Positions 38,536-50,500 of a stretch of DNA of 64,000 bases are shown here, in pieces. The notes beneath the pieces are model-generated. The model made no database searches. It saw nothing but the letters and a program-made list of their open reading frames with translations, and had not been told where the DNA came from. Position 1 is the stretch's first letter; the number at the start of each line of letters is the position of its first letter. The translations under genes and the position numbers were made by a program. The DNA is taken from the NCBI GenBank assembly GCA_947623455.1, contig OX392534.1:31246926-31310925 (forward strand), written 5' to 3'. The stretch is from Mimachlamys varia. Lineage: Eukaryota > Mollusca > Bivalvia > Pectinida > Pectinidae.

Positions 38536-41500
38536 CACGATAATGTAACTGATGATGATGCTGATGATGATGATGATGATGATGATGACTTGTTGTTGAC
38601 TTTTAAAAATGAAAATAATGATGAATGTAACAGAATTTTGTTTTTCAAAAAGCTATTAAAAAATCACTTGCAGGTCTGGACGATCTTATGATGAAAAATA
38701 TTAGTGTCTTAAGTAAATGCATTTGAGGGTGCACGTAGGAGGGGCATTTCATACCATAGTCTTAAAGTGTTTAAACACTAGACTATCACATGAAATGCCA
38801 TTACTATTCTCCAACGCAGGCTATGGATAAATTATGCTTCTTTTCAATTATTATTGTTGACATTGTTCCTAATAATGTCATACACCAAAAAAAAAAGGAA
38901 AACTTTAAAACAAAAATTGACATAAACTCAACTTTGGGGTTTTTTGTCCAAAGTAAAGGTTTTCATTAAATCATCTTTACATTGTTGCATAAACAAGCAT
39001 AATGGGAAAGTGTCAACAAATTTTGTTGCTTAAATGTGAAAGTGTGTGGAGCATGATCTTAAGAATTGAGTCCCAGTGTGCTGTGACTATATAAGTGTAG
39101 AGCGTTTGTTATGATTTTAACTACTAATGGATAGTTCACATTAGCTGTTGGTAACAGCTTGTGCTGGACTTATATGCTGAAATAATTATATAAATGATAA
39201 CCTTACATGCTAGAGGTTCATTGGAGGGCAAATCTCATGTTTGTTAAAAGAGGTAGCTATAGCTGCTGATAACAGAATTTCTCACCCAGAATAATCAGAG
39301 CTGTATATATACGAATGTCTATCTGACAGACCTCATTGATGAAATACATTCTATAAATCATCAGAGTGTGACAAGGTAAAAATACCTACTACTTATCGTC
39401 CCTGGTGAACTGTTATACATGAATCGGGACACACTTCAAACACTTAATGGTATCAGCCAGTGGACGGTTATTTAGTGTTTGTTAATCGTATCGGTGGTTA
39501 ATCAGTTATGTTTGAGGGTCGCATATCCAACAATACTTCCTGTTTTTGCCTCATTATTACACAATATTGAAAGATGGCTTTATGATAATGTTATGTTTTT
39601 AAGTACTCTGTGACAAAACTTGCTAAAAATAAATTATCTTGCTTCCTTAACAGAGTCAGAGAGAAGAGTCACTGAGGAAGTTCACCAACATGCAGAATGC
39701 TGCGAACCACCAGTCACCAGGTAAACTTTACACTGATCACCAGGTAAAAATTACACTGGTCACCAGGTAAACATTACACTAGTCACCAGGTAAACATTAC
39801 ACTGGTCACCAGGTAAACATTACACTGATCACCAGGTAAACATTACACCAGTCACCAGGAAAACATTACACTGGTCACCAGGTAAACATTACACTGATCA
39901 CCAGGTAAACATTACACTGATCACCAGGTAAACATTACACTGATCACCAGGTAAACATTACACTGATCACCAGGTAAACATTACGCCTGTCACCAGGTAA
40001 ACATTACACTTGTCACCAGGTAAACATTACACTGATCACCAGGTAAACATTACACCTGTCACCAGGTAAACATTACACTGGTCACCAGGTAAACATTACA
40101 CCTGTCATCAGGTAAACATTATACTGGTCACCAGGTAAATATTATACTGGTCACCAGGTAAACATTACACTGGTCACCAGGTAAACATTACACGGATCAC
40201 CAGGTAAACATTACACCTGTCATCAGGTAAACATTATGCTTGTCACCAGGAAAACATTATACTGGTCACCAGGTAAACATTTCACTGATCACCAGGTAAA
40301 CATTACACTGATCACCAGGTAAACATTACACCAGTCAACAGGTAAACATTACACCTGTCTCCAGGTAAACATTACACTGATCACCTTGTTAACATTACAC
40401 CAGTCAACAGGTAAACATTACACCTGTCTCCAGGTAAACATTACACCTGTCAGGTAAATATTACACCTGTCACCAGGTAAACATTACAGATTTTACACTG
40501 TTCAGCAGGTAATGATTACAGGTTTTACACTGTTCAGCAGGTAAACATTACATCTGTCACCAGGTTTTACACTGTTCAGCAGGTAAACATTACACCTGTC
40601 ACCAGGTATAAACTTTACACCTGTCACCAGGTAAACACCAGATAATGTAAAGTTGAAGATATTACACCGGTTGTTATGTTTACATTTTAGTTTTTATACT
40701 TGTGTCCATGTGTAGATTTTACACTGTTAATGAGTGTCCACCAGGTTAGTGTACGAATTTTAGATATTACACTGGTCACCAAAATAAGCCCAGTTATATC
40801 TGAGAGAAATTTTAGAATGTATGCTAGTATTTGTTCTCCCTTTGAGTTAATTATTTTGAAGAACGTACCTACACCATTTTTATGTGGCTTTCATACATTT
40901 GATGACCTTGGTTGCTTTTCTCCTCTCCTCCTCGTCATGTGATCAGTCTCTCCAGAAACACCTGTACCGGACTACGAAGAAGAATCGCCATGGACGCATA
41001 TCAATGAAAATCATTTACGTTTCGCCCAACGGTTCGGAAACGTATTGTCCAGTATGGCAGATATAGGTATACCAGCCCGAGTGGACAATGTGTCTTGCCT
41101 CATGTAGCGACCTCTAACTGTTGTGCCTATGACCTCTATATATTGTAGCCGTGACCTACTTTTTCCTAATTTTGTAGCTGACTTTGATTTGATTTTTATT
41201 TGCTGAACTAACATCACAGAAATAGCTTGTAATGTACAGGCCAAGTTTGTCTCAAGCTTTCATTTACTCATGCATCAATGAAACATGAAAAAAAAAAGAA
41301 AAAACGTTTTTCTGAAAAGTATTTCAATGAGTATATTTTTCAGTGGCAAATCATTAAAATGCCAGGAATTACATATTTGATTCAGATTTGATAATCATGA
41401 ATATATCGCTGATTTAAAATTTGCCTTAATGTGTGGTAAATCTGCAAAGGCTTGATACAACTGGACTGGTCAGAAAACTGTTCACTACTTTGGACTAAAA

Positions 41501-44500
41501 CAATATATATATGCTGTTGTCTCTAATTAAGTGCCAATTTTAGTATACAGTATAGCCTGTCTAAACCGGAAGTCACCAGAACCAAAATGTTTGGCCGGCT
41601 TACATAGGTGTCCGGTTTGTAGAGGTCATGTATAGCAGATATAAGTTAAGAGGGAAATGCCGGAAACAAATGGTAAGGCCAGAATAGGCAGGGTTTTGGG
41701 ATTAGACATGGGCTGGCTTTGACATGTTATACTGTAGTTGTTAAATGAAAACGATATTTTTATGATTATAACATTCCAAAGATTTTCACAGTTCAAAGAG
41801 GTACACAATATACAATTTTGTTCCTTATTAAAATTAAAAGACTTCTCTTTCATTTAGAGATTAATAATGTTAGAAAATATATAAGTGAAAATTACGTTAG
41901 GAATAGGATGTTGTATTACATTTTTGCCTGTTTTCCATCGTATTGATTTGATTAAAAAAACGTATTTGTAGAGCAATGTATAAAGATACCATGTAATATC
42001 CCATATCAGTTGTTCCGTAAATTAAATGTGAAAATGAAAAAGTGGAATATCATTACAGAAAAATGAGGTAACATTCTGGAGGGTGTGTTATGTAATACGT
42101 TATCAGGTGATACATACTGGTCTGTGTGTTTGGCTGGAGTCTTTTCCTAAAATATATGTGTTTTTATCTGTAAACTTATCATTCAAATAAGTTATCACAT
42201 CTGGTATCAACCAGAATATTCATAACTTCATAAAACGCCCTAAAAAAACTTTTAGTGAACATCTACTGGAAACTTTTTATTACTGTTTCAAATATTACTT
42301 CATAATAACAGCATTCACATGGTGATATCATGACTTCAATAGAACTATTTCAATACTATCATCAGGTCCAAGAAAATATGAAATGTTTTAATACACATAA
42401 AATTTACCAAATACATAATGTACATGGAGGACACTCTGGCCTACATTTTGACCTTTGACCTACATCAAAGTAAAACAATCTCCTGAGGTCTATCTCCAAC
42501 ACTACTTGTCACTTGAACTTCATGCTTAGAGTATGGATTCACCATGGTTAGGCAGTGGGTCATATATAAAAATAGGTCATTCTGACCTGCATTTTGACCT
42601 TTGACCTACATTTAAAAAACATTGCCCTGACTATGCCTCCTTCACTGCTTAACCACATACTTAGGGTTAGGGATAGGCCCCAGTTCACCTTGGGGGTCAC
42701 TTTCAGTGGGGGACTGTCATTCGCTGAATGCCTGCGTCAGACTGCAACTTTGCATCTGACTGATAACTTCATGGGTGATAGTTTTCCGTTTTGTGATGGA
42801 ATTCCGTTTTTTGACTCGTGGATGGTCAACACATTAATTTCCAGTTTTTCAGCTTTTTCTTACTTTAATTTATTTTCAGTTTTTCAGGATTTTGTTTGCT
42901 TTCACCCATGTAACTTTGTGTACAACATATCAAAAATCTCTGGTCAGATTCAGTTTAAATTCACACCACATCAATCCGCTATCAGGTTTTTCATCTGATT
43001 AGATTTATTGGTCAAGGTTTAAGGTCAAAGGTCATCCTTGACCACTTTAATAATAAAAAGCTTGTGTGTTTGGGGGGGGGGATGTATTTGTCTTGGTAAG
43101 CCCCACTTTACTTTGTTTTTATTCTATCAATTTTGAAAGTACAGGATAAAACTTCACATGAATGGATACATCATTTTTGTAAAAACAAAAAGTTTAAATG
43201 GGAAAGAGGCCAGTGTGTGAGGTAACATGATTGAAGTGGGATGACCCCTGGGCACCCCAATCCTGGCATCCCTCCCAAAAAGCTGGTGAAATAAAACTAT
43301 CTTTTTAAACCTCAAAATAATAGATGCTCTAGTGAACATAAGTCAGTTGACTGCTGAATCTAAAGAAAAATGATCTAATTAACATAAAGGGAGTCATAGG
43401 TCCATATATGGGTACCTGCAATTCCTATGCTGATTTAAGATTTAACAAAAATTGAAATTGTTGACTTTCACTAACACATATCTTATCCTAATAACAAATG
43501 AAAACTGTGGTAAACAAATCTTGTGTATCAACTTCCTATAGACTCAGTGAGGCTGGTGATTAAACGTAAACACTTAGTGTAACTCTTGTGTTTGATAGAG
43601 ATTATGGCCGGGTCAAGGTCAGCACGAAGCTGACCTTTAAATACAAGCTTTATTCCTGTCGGTAATGCGTTGGGTTAGGCCTGATAAGTGTGTACACACT
43701 TTTATCATATACATGTAGTTTATAAGACCATATTGATACTGGTCACATTCTCCATGACTTTTAACTCATACCACTGAAAATTCATAATGAACTACTCCAA
43801 CCTTTGTATTGGAAGAGTTCAAATGCGTTTTGAGGGAATGAGTCAATGACATACTTGCCAACCCTCCCGATTTAGGCGGGAGGCTCCCGATTTTAGACTG
43901 CCTCTCCCGCCTCCCGATCGTGTTTGCAAAAATCGGGAAATCTCCCGATTTTTAGAAAGCCCAAAACCATTTAGCTCAATTGTATCACCTTCTTGTGATT
44001 CGTAGAGTCCTTCACTCTAGAATCTGACACTGATTAAATAACAAGGCTGCCCCAAGTCCAGTAACGACCCTACTGATAATTGTAAGGGCAGTATATGCCC
44101 CGAGGGACTGTAATTAGTGGGGGAGGGGGATCGGGAGACAAGTCAACACAGCCACGGCACAGGTGTCTGGCAGGCGTGCTCACTCAAGCATCAATCGGAT
44201 CCTCTAACATGACCAACAGGTTATTAATTTGTGTAAACAACTATAAGACTTCAAAACAAACACTTGATAAGGCTATTATGTATCAATTTACTCACAGTTG
44301 ATTGCATTAGACACGGTTAACATGTGTGTATTCACTGATGGTCGCCATCTTAGATTACGTAAGGTACAAAACGGAAAACGGAATTAAAATCCGGATTTAT
44401 TAATTTCCTGACAAATGTGTATTTTATAGTTTTATAAGAAATATTAACACTGTTTATTGATTAAAGATTTTATTTCACATTTATAGTAAATGTGATATTG

Positions 44501-47500
44501 TGTTTTTTATATTTGTTTCCTTCCAATTTATATATAATGCTAACAATTTGATTTTTTTTTCTTCAAAAAATATTTTCAAATCAGGATAAGTTGAGATACA
44601 CTTGCAAATAAATAAATAAATTATTTTCCATTTTCAAAATTCATACACCTGTCTATTTTTTTCCTTTTTTTTATTCTTATTTTGAATGATTAAATTGATA
44701 AAAAATTAAAATGAAAGGAATATATTCTAATTCTTTCCCCTTTTCTGGTGGTAAAAAGAACTATAAAAAAGTATTTATGCTTTGGTATGTCAAAGGAATC
44801 TTAGCATCAGATATGAGCTATTAGGCTATTATGAGTTTGCAAAGAGATTATTCTCTTGAAAATACTACATTATGATATATAGCTACCGGTTCCGCGACAA
44901 ATAGGAAGATCCCAGTCGAAAATTTCAAACACGCACTTTTCCCCCTAATGGAAATTTTGAAAAGTTGGCAAGTATGCAATGTTTCCCAGTTAACGTTTTT
45001 GTCCCCCGCTTCCGGAGGAACGGGGGATATTGATTTGGGTTTGTCCGTCCGTCCCTCTGTCCGTCCCTCCGTCCGTCCCTCTGTCTGTCTGTCACACTTC
45101 GTTTCCGTGCTCTATCTTTTGAAGGAATAATCCGATTTTCATTAAACTTGGTCAGGATACTTATCATCCAAGTACCTCGGATGAGTTCGATTTTTGTGAA
45201 ATTCCGCGCATATTTTATGGAGTTATCCCCCTTTTATCACCAAATATAGGCATCATGTACAAAATGCCATAACTCTTATGTTTTTTATTTAATTCACTTT
45301 AAATTCTGTAGAATATTATATAAGGTAATGATGTTTAACATATATTACGGGTTTGGATGTCGTATCTCAACTTTCTTTGGAATCCGACAGAGTTTTGTCC
45401 CTTTCATTGCCTCCCTCTGTCCGTCTGTCTGTCACACTTCGTTTCCGTGCTCTATCTTTTGAAGGAATAATCCGATTTTCATTAAACTTGGTCAGGATAC
45501 TTATCATCCAAGTACCTCGGATGAGTTCGATTTTCGTGAAATTCCGCGCATATTTTATGGAGTTATCCCCCTTTTATCACCAAATATAGGCATCATGTAC
45601 AAAATGCCATAACTCTTATGTTTTTTATTTAATTCACTTTAAATTCTGTAGAATATTATATAAGGTAATGATGTTTAACATATATTACGGGTTTAGATGT
45701 CGTATCTCAACTTTCTTTGGAATCCGACAGAGTTTTGTCCCTTTCATTGCCAAATGAAAGCATTATGTACAAAAAATTGCTTTCCGTGCTCTATCTTTTG
45801 AAGGAATAATTCGATTTTCATCAAACTTGTTGAGGATACTTATTATTCAAGTATCTCGAATGAGTTCGATTTTCGTGAAATTCCGCGCGTATTTTACGGA
45901 GTTATCCCCCTTTTTATCATGAAATATAGGCATCATGTACAAAATGCCAGAACTCTACGCACATGATGTTTCCCCCCAAGTGGCCCTGAAGCGGGGGACA
46001 TAAATTCCACGAATTAGCTTGTTGACAGTATATTATGTGGAGTTCCAGTAGAGTTATCTTGCCCAGTCCTCTCAGGTGACTTATGCCAAACTGACTTGGC
46101 ATCTGTTGACCTTCCCTCAATCAATCAACAAATTTTTCGAACAACTTCTTCTCCAAAACCGCTGATATGAAAGTGCCATCACTATATAGTGTTGCTTCCG
46201 CCTGGCCAAGTTATCCATCATATATATGTATACCGATAAATCCAATAACTAGCCATGTATATAATAATATATAAAGTATATATATGTACTAACATTTGTA
46301 CCTAGGTAATATTGTAACACACAATCTTTATTTACATAACACTAGCTTCGATACTTGTATATATGATATATATATAAAGTTGTAATGTATAATTGATCAA
46401 AACAGAAATTTGAAGCTTGATGAACATTTGATTGTTGAAACTACATTATTTTTAGCGCTAAAACTACGAGTAGTTTTGGCGTCTATTGCTGCCACTATTC
46501 TGTGACCTTTTGACCCATGTCATTTTTTCCCCTCCCGCTCCGGAAAAGCTTGAATAACTACCAATCGCATGATATATGAACTATTTGAAAGACTGAACAT
46601 TAAAGGAAATGATGTTCCCATGGTATTGTTGATAATTATGATGACTTCAATAATCTATATGCAATTTGTAACAAAGAAATCAATTTTTCTCTCTCACAGC
46701 TCATTTAAATATTACGTCTCTCCTCTTACTTTAACCCATCTGTGTATACATTATAACCTCTCGGTGTATAGCTACACACACCATGAATAACCTCGAGCTC
46801 TCGCGATCGGTGCTATATATACACTCGTATACGGATCGTGGTATGTCCCAGACACACCGCTAACAGGTGCGTGTGTACTGTCATTCAATTTGTATTAAAC
46901 TTATTAACTATAAAATCGCTCCATAGCCAACAGTCCTGGTTTTGATTTGATTTCTGACCGACGGCCATCTTGGACATTTAGCTCACAGAATACCATCTTT
47001 CAGTTGATAATGCCTTTTCTTAAGAAGAAAAAAGAAAGGAAAAATCCAACTTTTTTTAAAAACAAATGAAGATAGTCAATGGTGGGTACCAAGATCCTTC
47101 TGGGACCTATCGTTTAATGTTCATACAGATAAGTTTGACTTACTATGTATGTGCATACGTTAGTGTCTCTGATGCACGGGCTATTCTTTATCCGATGTCT
47201 TAAATGTTTATAAGACTTACTAGTTTATATATATGTTCTAAAGTTAATGTCGCATTTGGTTTTCTACAAACGACATCATATCTTAAATCTTTTATGAGAT
47301 ATACATGTACACATGTATGATATAGAATGAAATGTTTAAATTGCTTCTTTACATCCGTTTTCATTAATCGTACTTTTAGGAGGTTGGTATGATATGTCTA
47401 CTTCATAATGCAAACTGTTATTACCTTACAAACAAACATTTTATTATCAAAACAAACCAGTATATGTCGTTTCAACATTGATCTGCCATTGCTCCCGTAA

Positions 47501-50500
47501 TTAATCCTCATCTTGCATTTCCAACTGGATCTCAGGTGTGATTTTTTGCTTAAATTGTTTTAAGTGTTGCAGGGAAGGTTTATGAAATAAAGCTTCATTT
47601 TGTGTCTAACAAACTTATACCGTTTATTTCAATGCATATATTAAAAGAAACACATTCGCTTCCATGTAAATTGATCAATATTCATTTCAAAATAAAAAAA
47701 AGGATATTTAAGTCAAATTGTAAAAGCACTGCACTAAATTGTACTTGTACATTGAAAACAACTCGTCAATCTAAACAATTTGCGTGTAAATTATGTTTAC
47801 TCTAAATATTTACTAACCTAATCCCTATTCTGAAACCTTCTGATATCGAAACTTAGTAACCCACAAAACAAAATCACTTCAATAGCTGTTAAAAAATTCA
47901 TACTTTTGTTAGAAGTTTTAGCGTTTCAGTACTTTCAGTACTTTGATTTTCAGTCAATATTATTTTTTCAGTCTATTAAATACTTTCACCCCTGTTTAAT
48001 TAAGTTTAGTAGACTCTACTGATCAGCTCATTCTGACTTGAATAGTGAAAGGGTAAAAATTCAGTGTAGTAAATATTTCAAAGAGAAATCTTAAATACGT
48101 TAAAACTCATTCACCCCTGAAGACACAGTCTTCCAGTTCAATGGTTGGAATAGCTCGTTATGAAATTTCAGGGATTGATGGGTTAACACATTAATGTTTT
48201 TATGTGTGACTTCTAGTTCTGAGTGTGTGAATTAATATTCTTGTGTTATATAGCTTCATTTCTCCTTAGTATATTAATATTATGTCGTAGGTACTAGTTC
48301 TCCTTCAGCTAAATCTTACTTTGTATAAATGTTTTTTTAATACTGAATTTTGTTTAGTTTATTTCTTTTATTTAATAACTACTAGTTCTACCTACTGTAT
48401 TAATGTTTTTTGTGTGACACTGACCCATTCATCTTTTTTTGTGTGTTTTTTTAGAATTGTACCATTACAATCGTTGCTGAATTGTACTTAATAATACTTT
48501 CAACCATATGGTAACCTGTGTTGTTATTATAACTATGCTTAATGTATCAGATGTGTTTTTAAATGGTAAGGGATGGATGACAGGTCATATCATTGGACAA
48601 ATCAATTTTTGGCTGTTGAGTAGATAAAATCTGACCTTTGACCTTTAGTCATCTGCAAATGTCATTGGCAGAATTTGACATTCCATCCCTTCAACCAACA
48701 GTCAAAATGGCCAATGTGGTGATGTCGATAACCACTCTTAAATATCTGTGGTTTTCCAACATTTGCATTTCAATTGAATTTGAGTAAAGTTGGATCAACC
48801 CCGAAATTATCATCATTTTACTTAATCAAATTGAATATCACCCCTTATACATAAAAGACTTCTGGGATCAGTCCAGATTCCAGTATGAAAATCGCCGAAA
48901 TAAGATTATACCTCTTAAGTATGTGTGAGTATATTACAATAATTTAATTTTGCCTATTCCCCCAATGTTAAACTTTTTCAGGTTATACAAATGCATCGTA
49001 TAACCTCAAAAATCGGACATCGCAAAAAGTGATGACGTCATGTACCCCCATGTTTGGCGCTGTATTTTGTAATCAAACTTCTGATTGGTTAAGTTTTTTT
49101 AGAGGTGAAATGTATGCATTTTGTTGTGTTGATTGCAAAACCATTCGATTTTTGTCATAAGTTATACCAAATCTTTATATAACCTATGTAAGGAATATGA
49201 CCGCAATTTTTTTAAGGGTTATACCGGTATATATCGAAAAAACTGTGTGCATTTTTTTGCGTAAACTGCTTTGCAGATTTATGCAAAGTGCACACATTTT
49301 TTTTCTGTATATATTGTATAACCTAAAAACAAATTGTAGTAATTCCTTAAGAATACCTGATTTTGCTGTCTAGATCATTCAGGTGAAATTGAGGGACAGT
49401 AATTCTAAACATGTCCTCCTGATTTTAACACTCCATGATAATATTGACAAATACATTGTAGAGGTTGATAACATTGACAAACACATTGTAGAGGTGAAAT
49501 ACTTCTAGCGGAGTAAAACACAGTACAGTGCAACCTCGTCATCCCGCACTCGTGTAACTTGAACACTTCGTTTAGTTAAGTATTTCTTAGGTCCTGGCCA
49601 GATTTCACATTTAATATTCAAACTGGCCTAACTCAAATACTCTGATAACTTGAAGTTTTCCATGGTCCCACGGACTTCGAGATAACGAGGTTGAATTGAA
49701 GTTGAACAAATCTGTTTGTGTGGAGTTGTACAATCTGTGACTCTGGATACTTCTTTGTTACATACAGATGACCAAAACCTTGAAATACCAGAGCCAGAAC
49801 CAGACTATGACGACGATGTTCTTGACGGCCCTGGCACAAATCCTGATCCATCGTCCGTATCAGATCTTCAGAACCGCCTGGAGCCGGTGATAATGCGTGA
49901 ACGACCTTCTTCTCTGTCTGACCGCCCGCCATCAGAGGGAGACGACTCCGCACTCATACAGCCGAAACGTCTGGTGAACCCCTGCATGGAGTCGAAACCC
50001 AGGATGGACTTACACAAGGAGCTTCTACTGAATTATAAAATGTATGTTATGTCTATTGTTGTTTCCAGGGTAAGCACACTGTTAACTCCCCCTCATTTAT
50101 GAAGGAAACTCCCTCATTTTGACTAAAATTACCAATCTGCCTCGAGATCTCCCTCATTTAAGTCCAAGCTCACACAAACTCAGAATCTACATCCTGTTGT
50201 CAAATGACATCCTACTGCAACGTGTGTGTAATGACCATAACAGGTGAGTCTGGATTAAATGAATACTTTATGAAGTTATTTTCATACATAATAAGGGAAA
50301 GACAAATTGAGCAATGCAGTTTCAGTCGCATTTCACACACTTTCTCCCTCACTGCACTGCGTCGGGTTCTTCTTTTGTATAGTACATATATACATATACA
50401 TGTCAATGTTCGATGTTATATTTTATATGAAGCTGTTATCAGTACTATTTTCCACCATGATGTAATAATACTTAAAACACGTGCCTAAATTCTGATATTA

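Larger units (their letters stand above)
16003..39653 (+). other. Intron 2 (23.7 kb), hosting the internal first exon
   Basis: Starts GTAAGT and ends TTCCTTAACAG. It contains the alternative first exon 1b (27218-27310), a TTCTAGAA cluster (25419-25978), MITE and SINE copies, and several minisatellites listed separately. Long stretches (about 17.0-18.9, 19.1-21.0, 22.9-24.4, 32.1-34.0 and 38.6-39.6 kb) are plain AT-rich DNA with no exon seen. Open frames such as 19077-19490 (-) have no recognisable domain. Confidence 0.7.
41067..49767 (+). other. Intron 4 (8.7 kb)
   Basis: Holds several transposon-like elements listed separately, with plain AT-rich DNA at about 41.7-42.4, 46.2-48.0 and 48.2-48.9 kb. 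The open frame at 42594-42998 (+) has no recognised domain and overlaps a repeat, so it is not called a gene. Confidence 0.7.

Noticed and set aside
39706..40640. CRISPR array
   Set aside because: Units are contiguous 23-bp repeats without unique spacers, in a eukaryotic intron, derived from a splice site.
40884..41066. 60-residue frame overlapping exon 4
   Set aside because: Different phase from exon 4; exon 4's frame has matching phases with exons 3 and 5 and fits the protein.
42594..42998. 134-residue + strand frame
   Set aside because: No recognisable motif; it overlaps a dispersed repeat and lies inside intron 4 with no supporting signals.
44925..45167. Arginine/glutamine/glycine-rich - strand frame with repeated DGRRDGQRDG
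   Set aside because: Reading of the TCCG/TCTG pyrimidine tract of the 45001-45999 element.
49633..49953. 106-residue - strand frame across exon 5
   Set aside because: Shadow of the + strand FAM107 exon and its neighbouring MITE.
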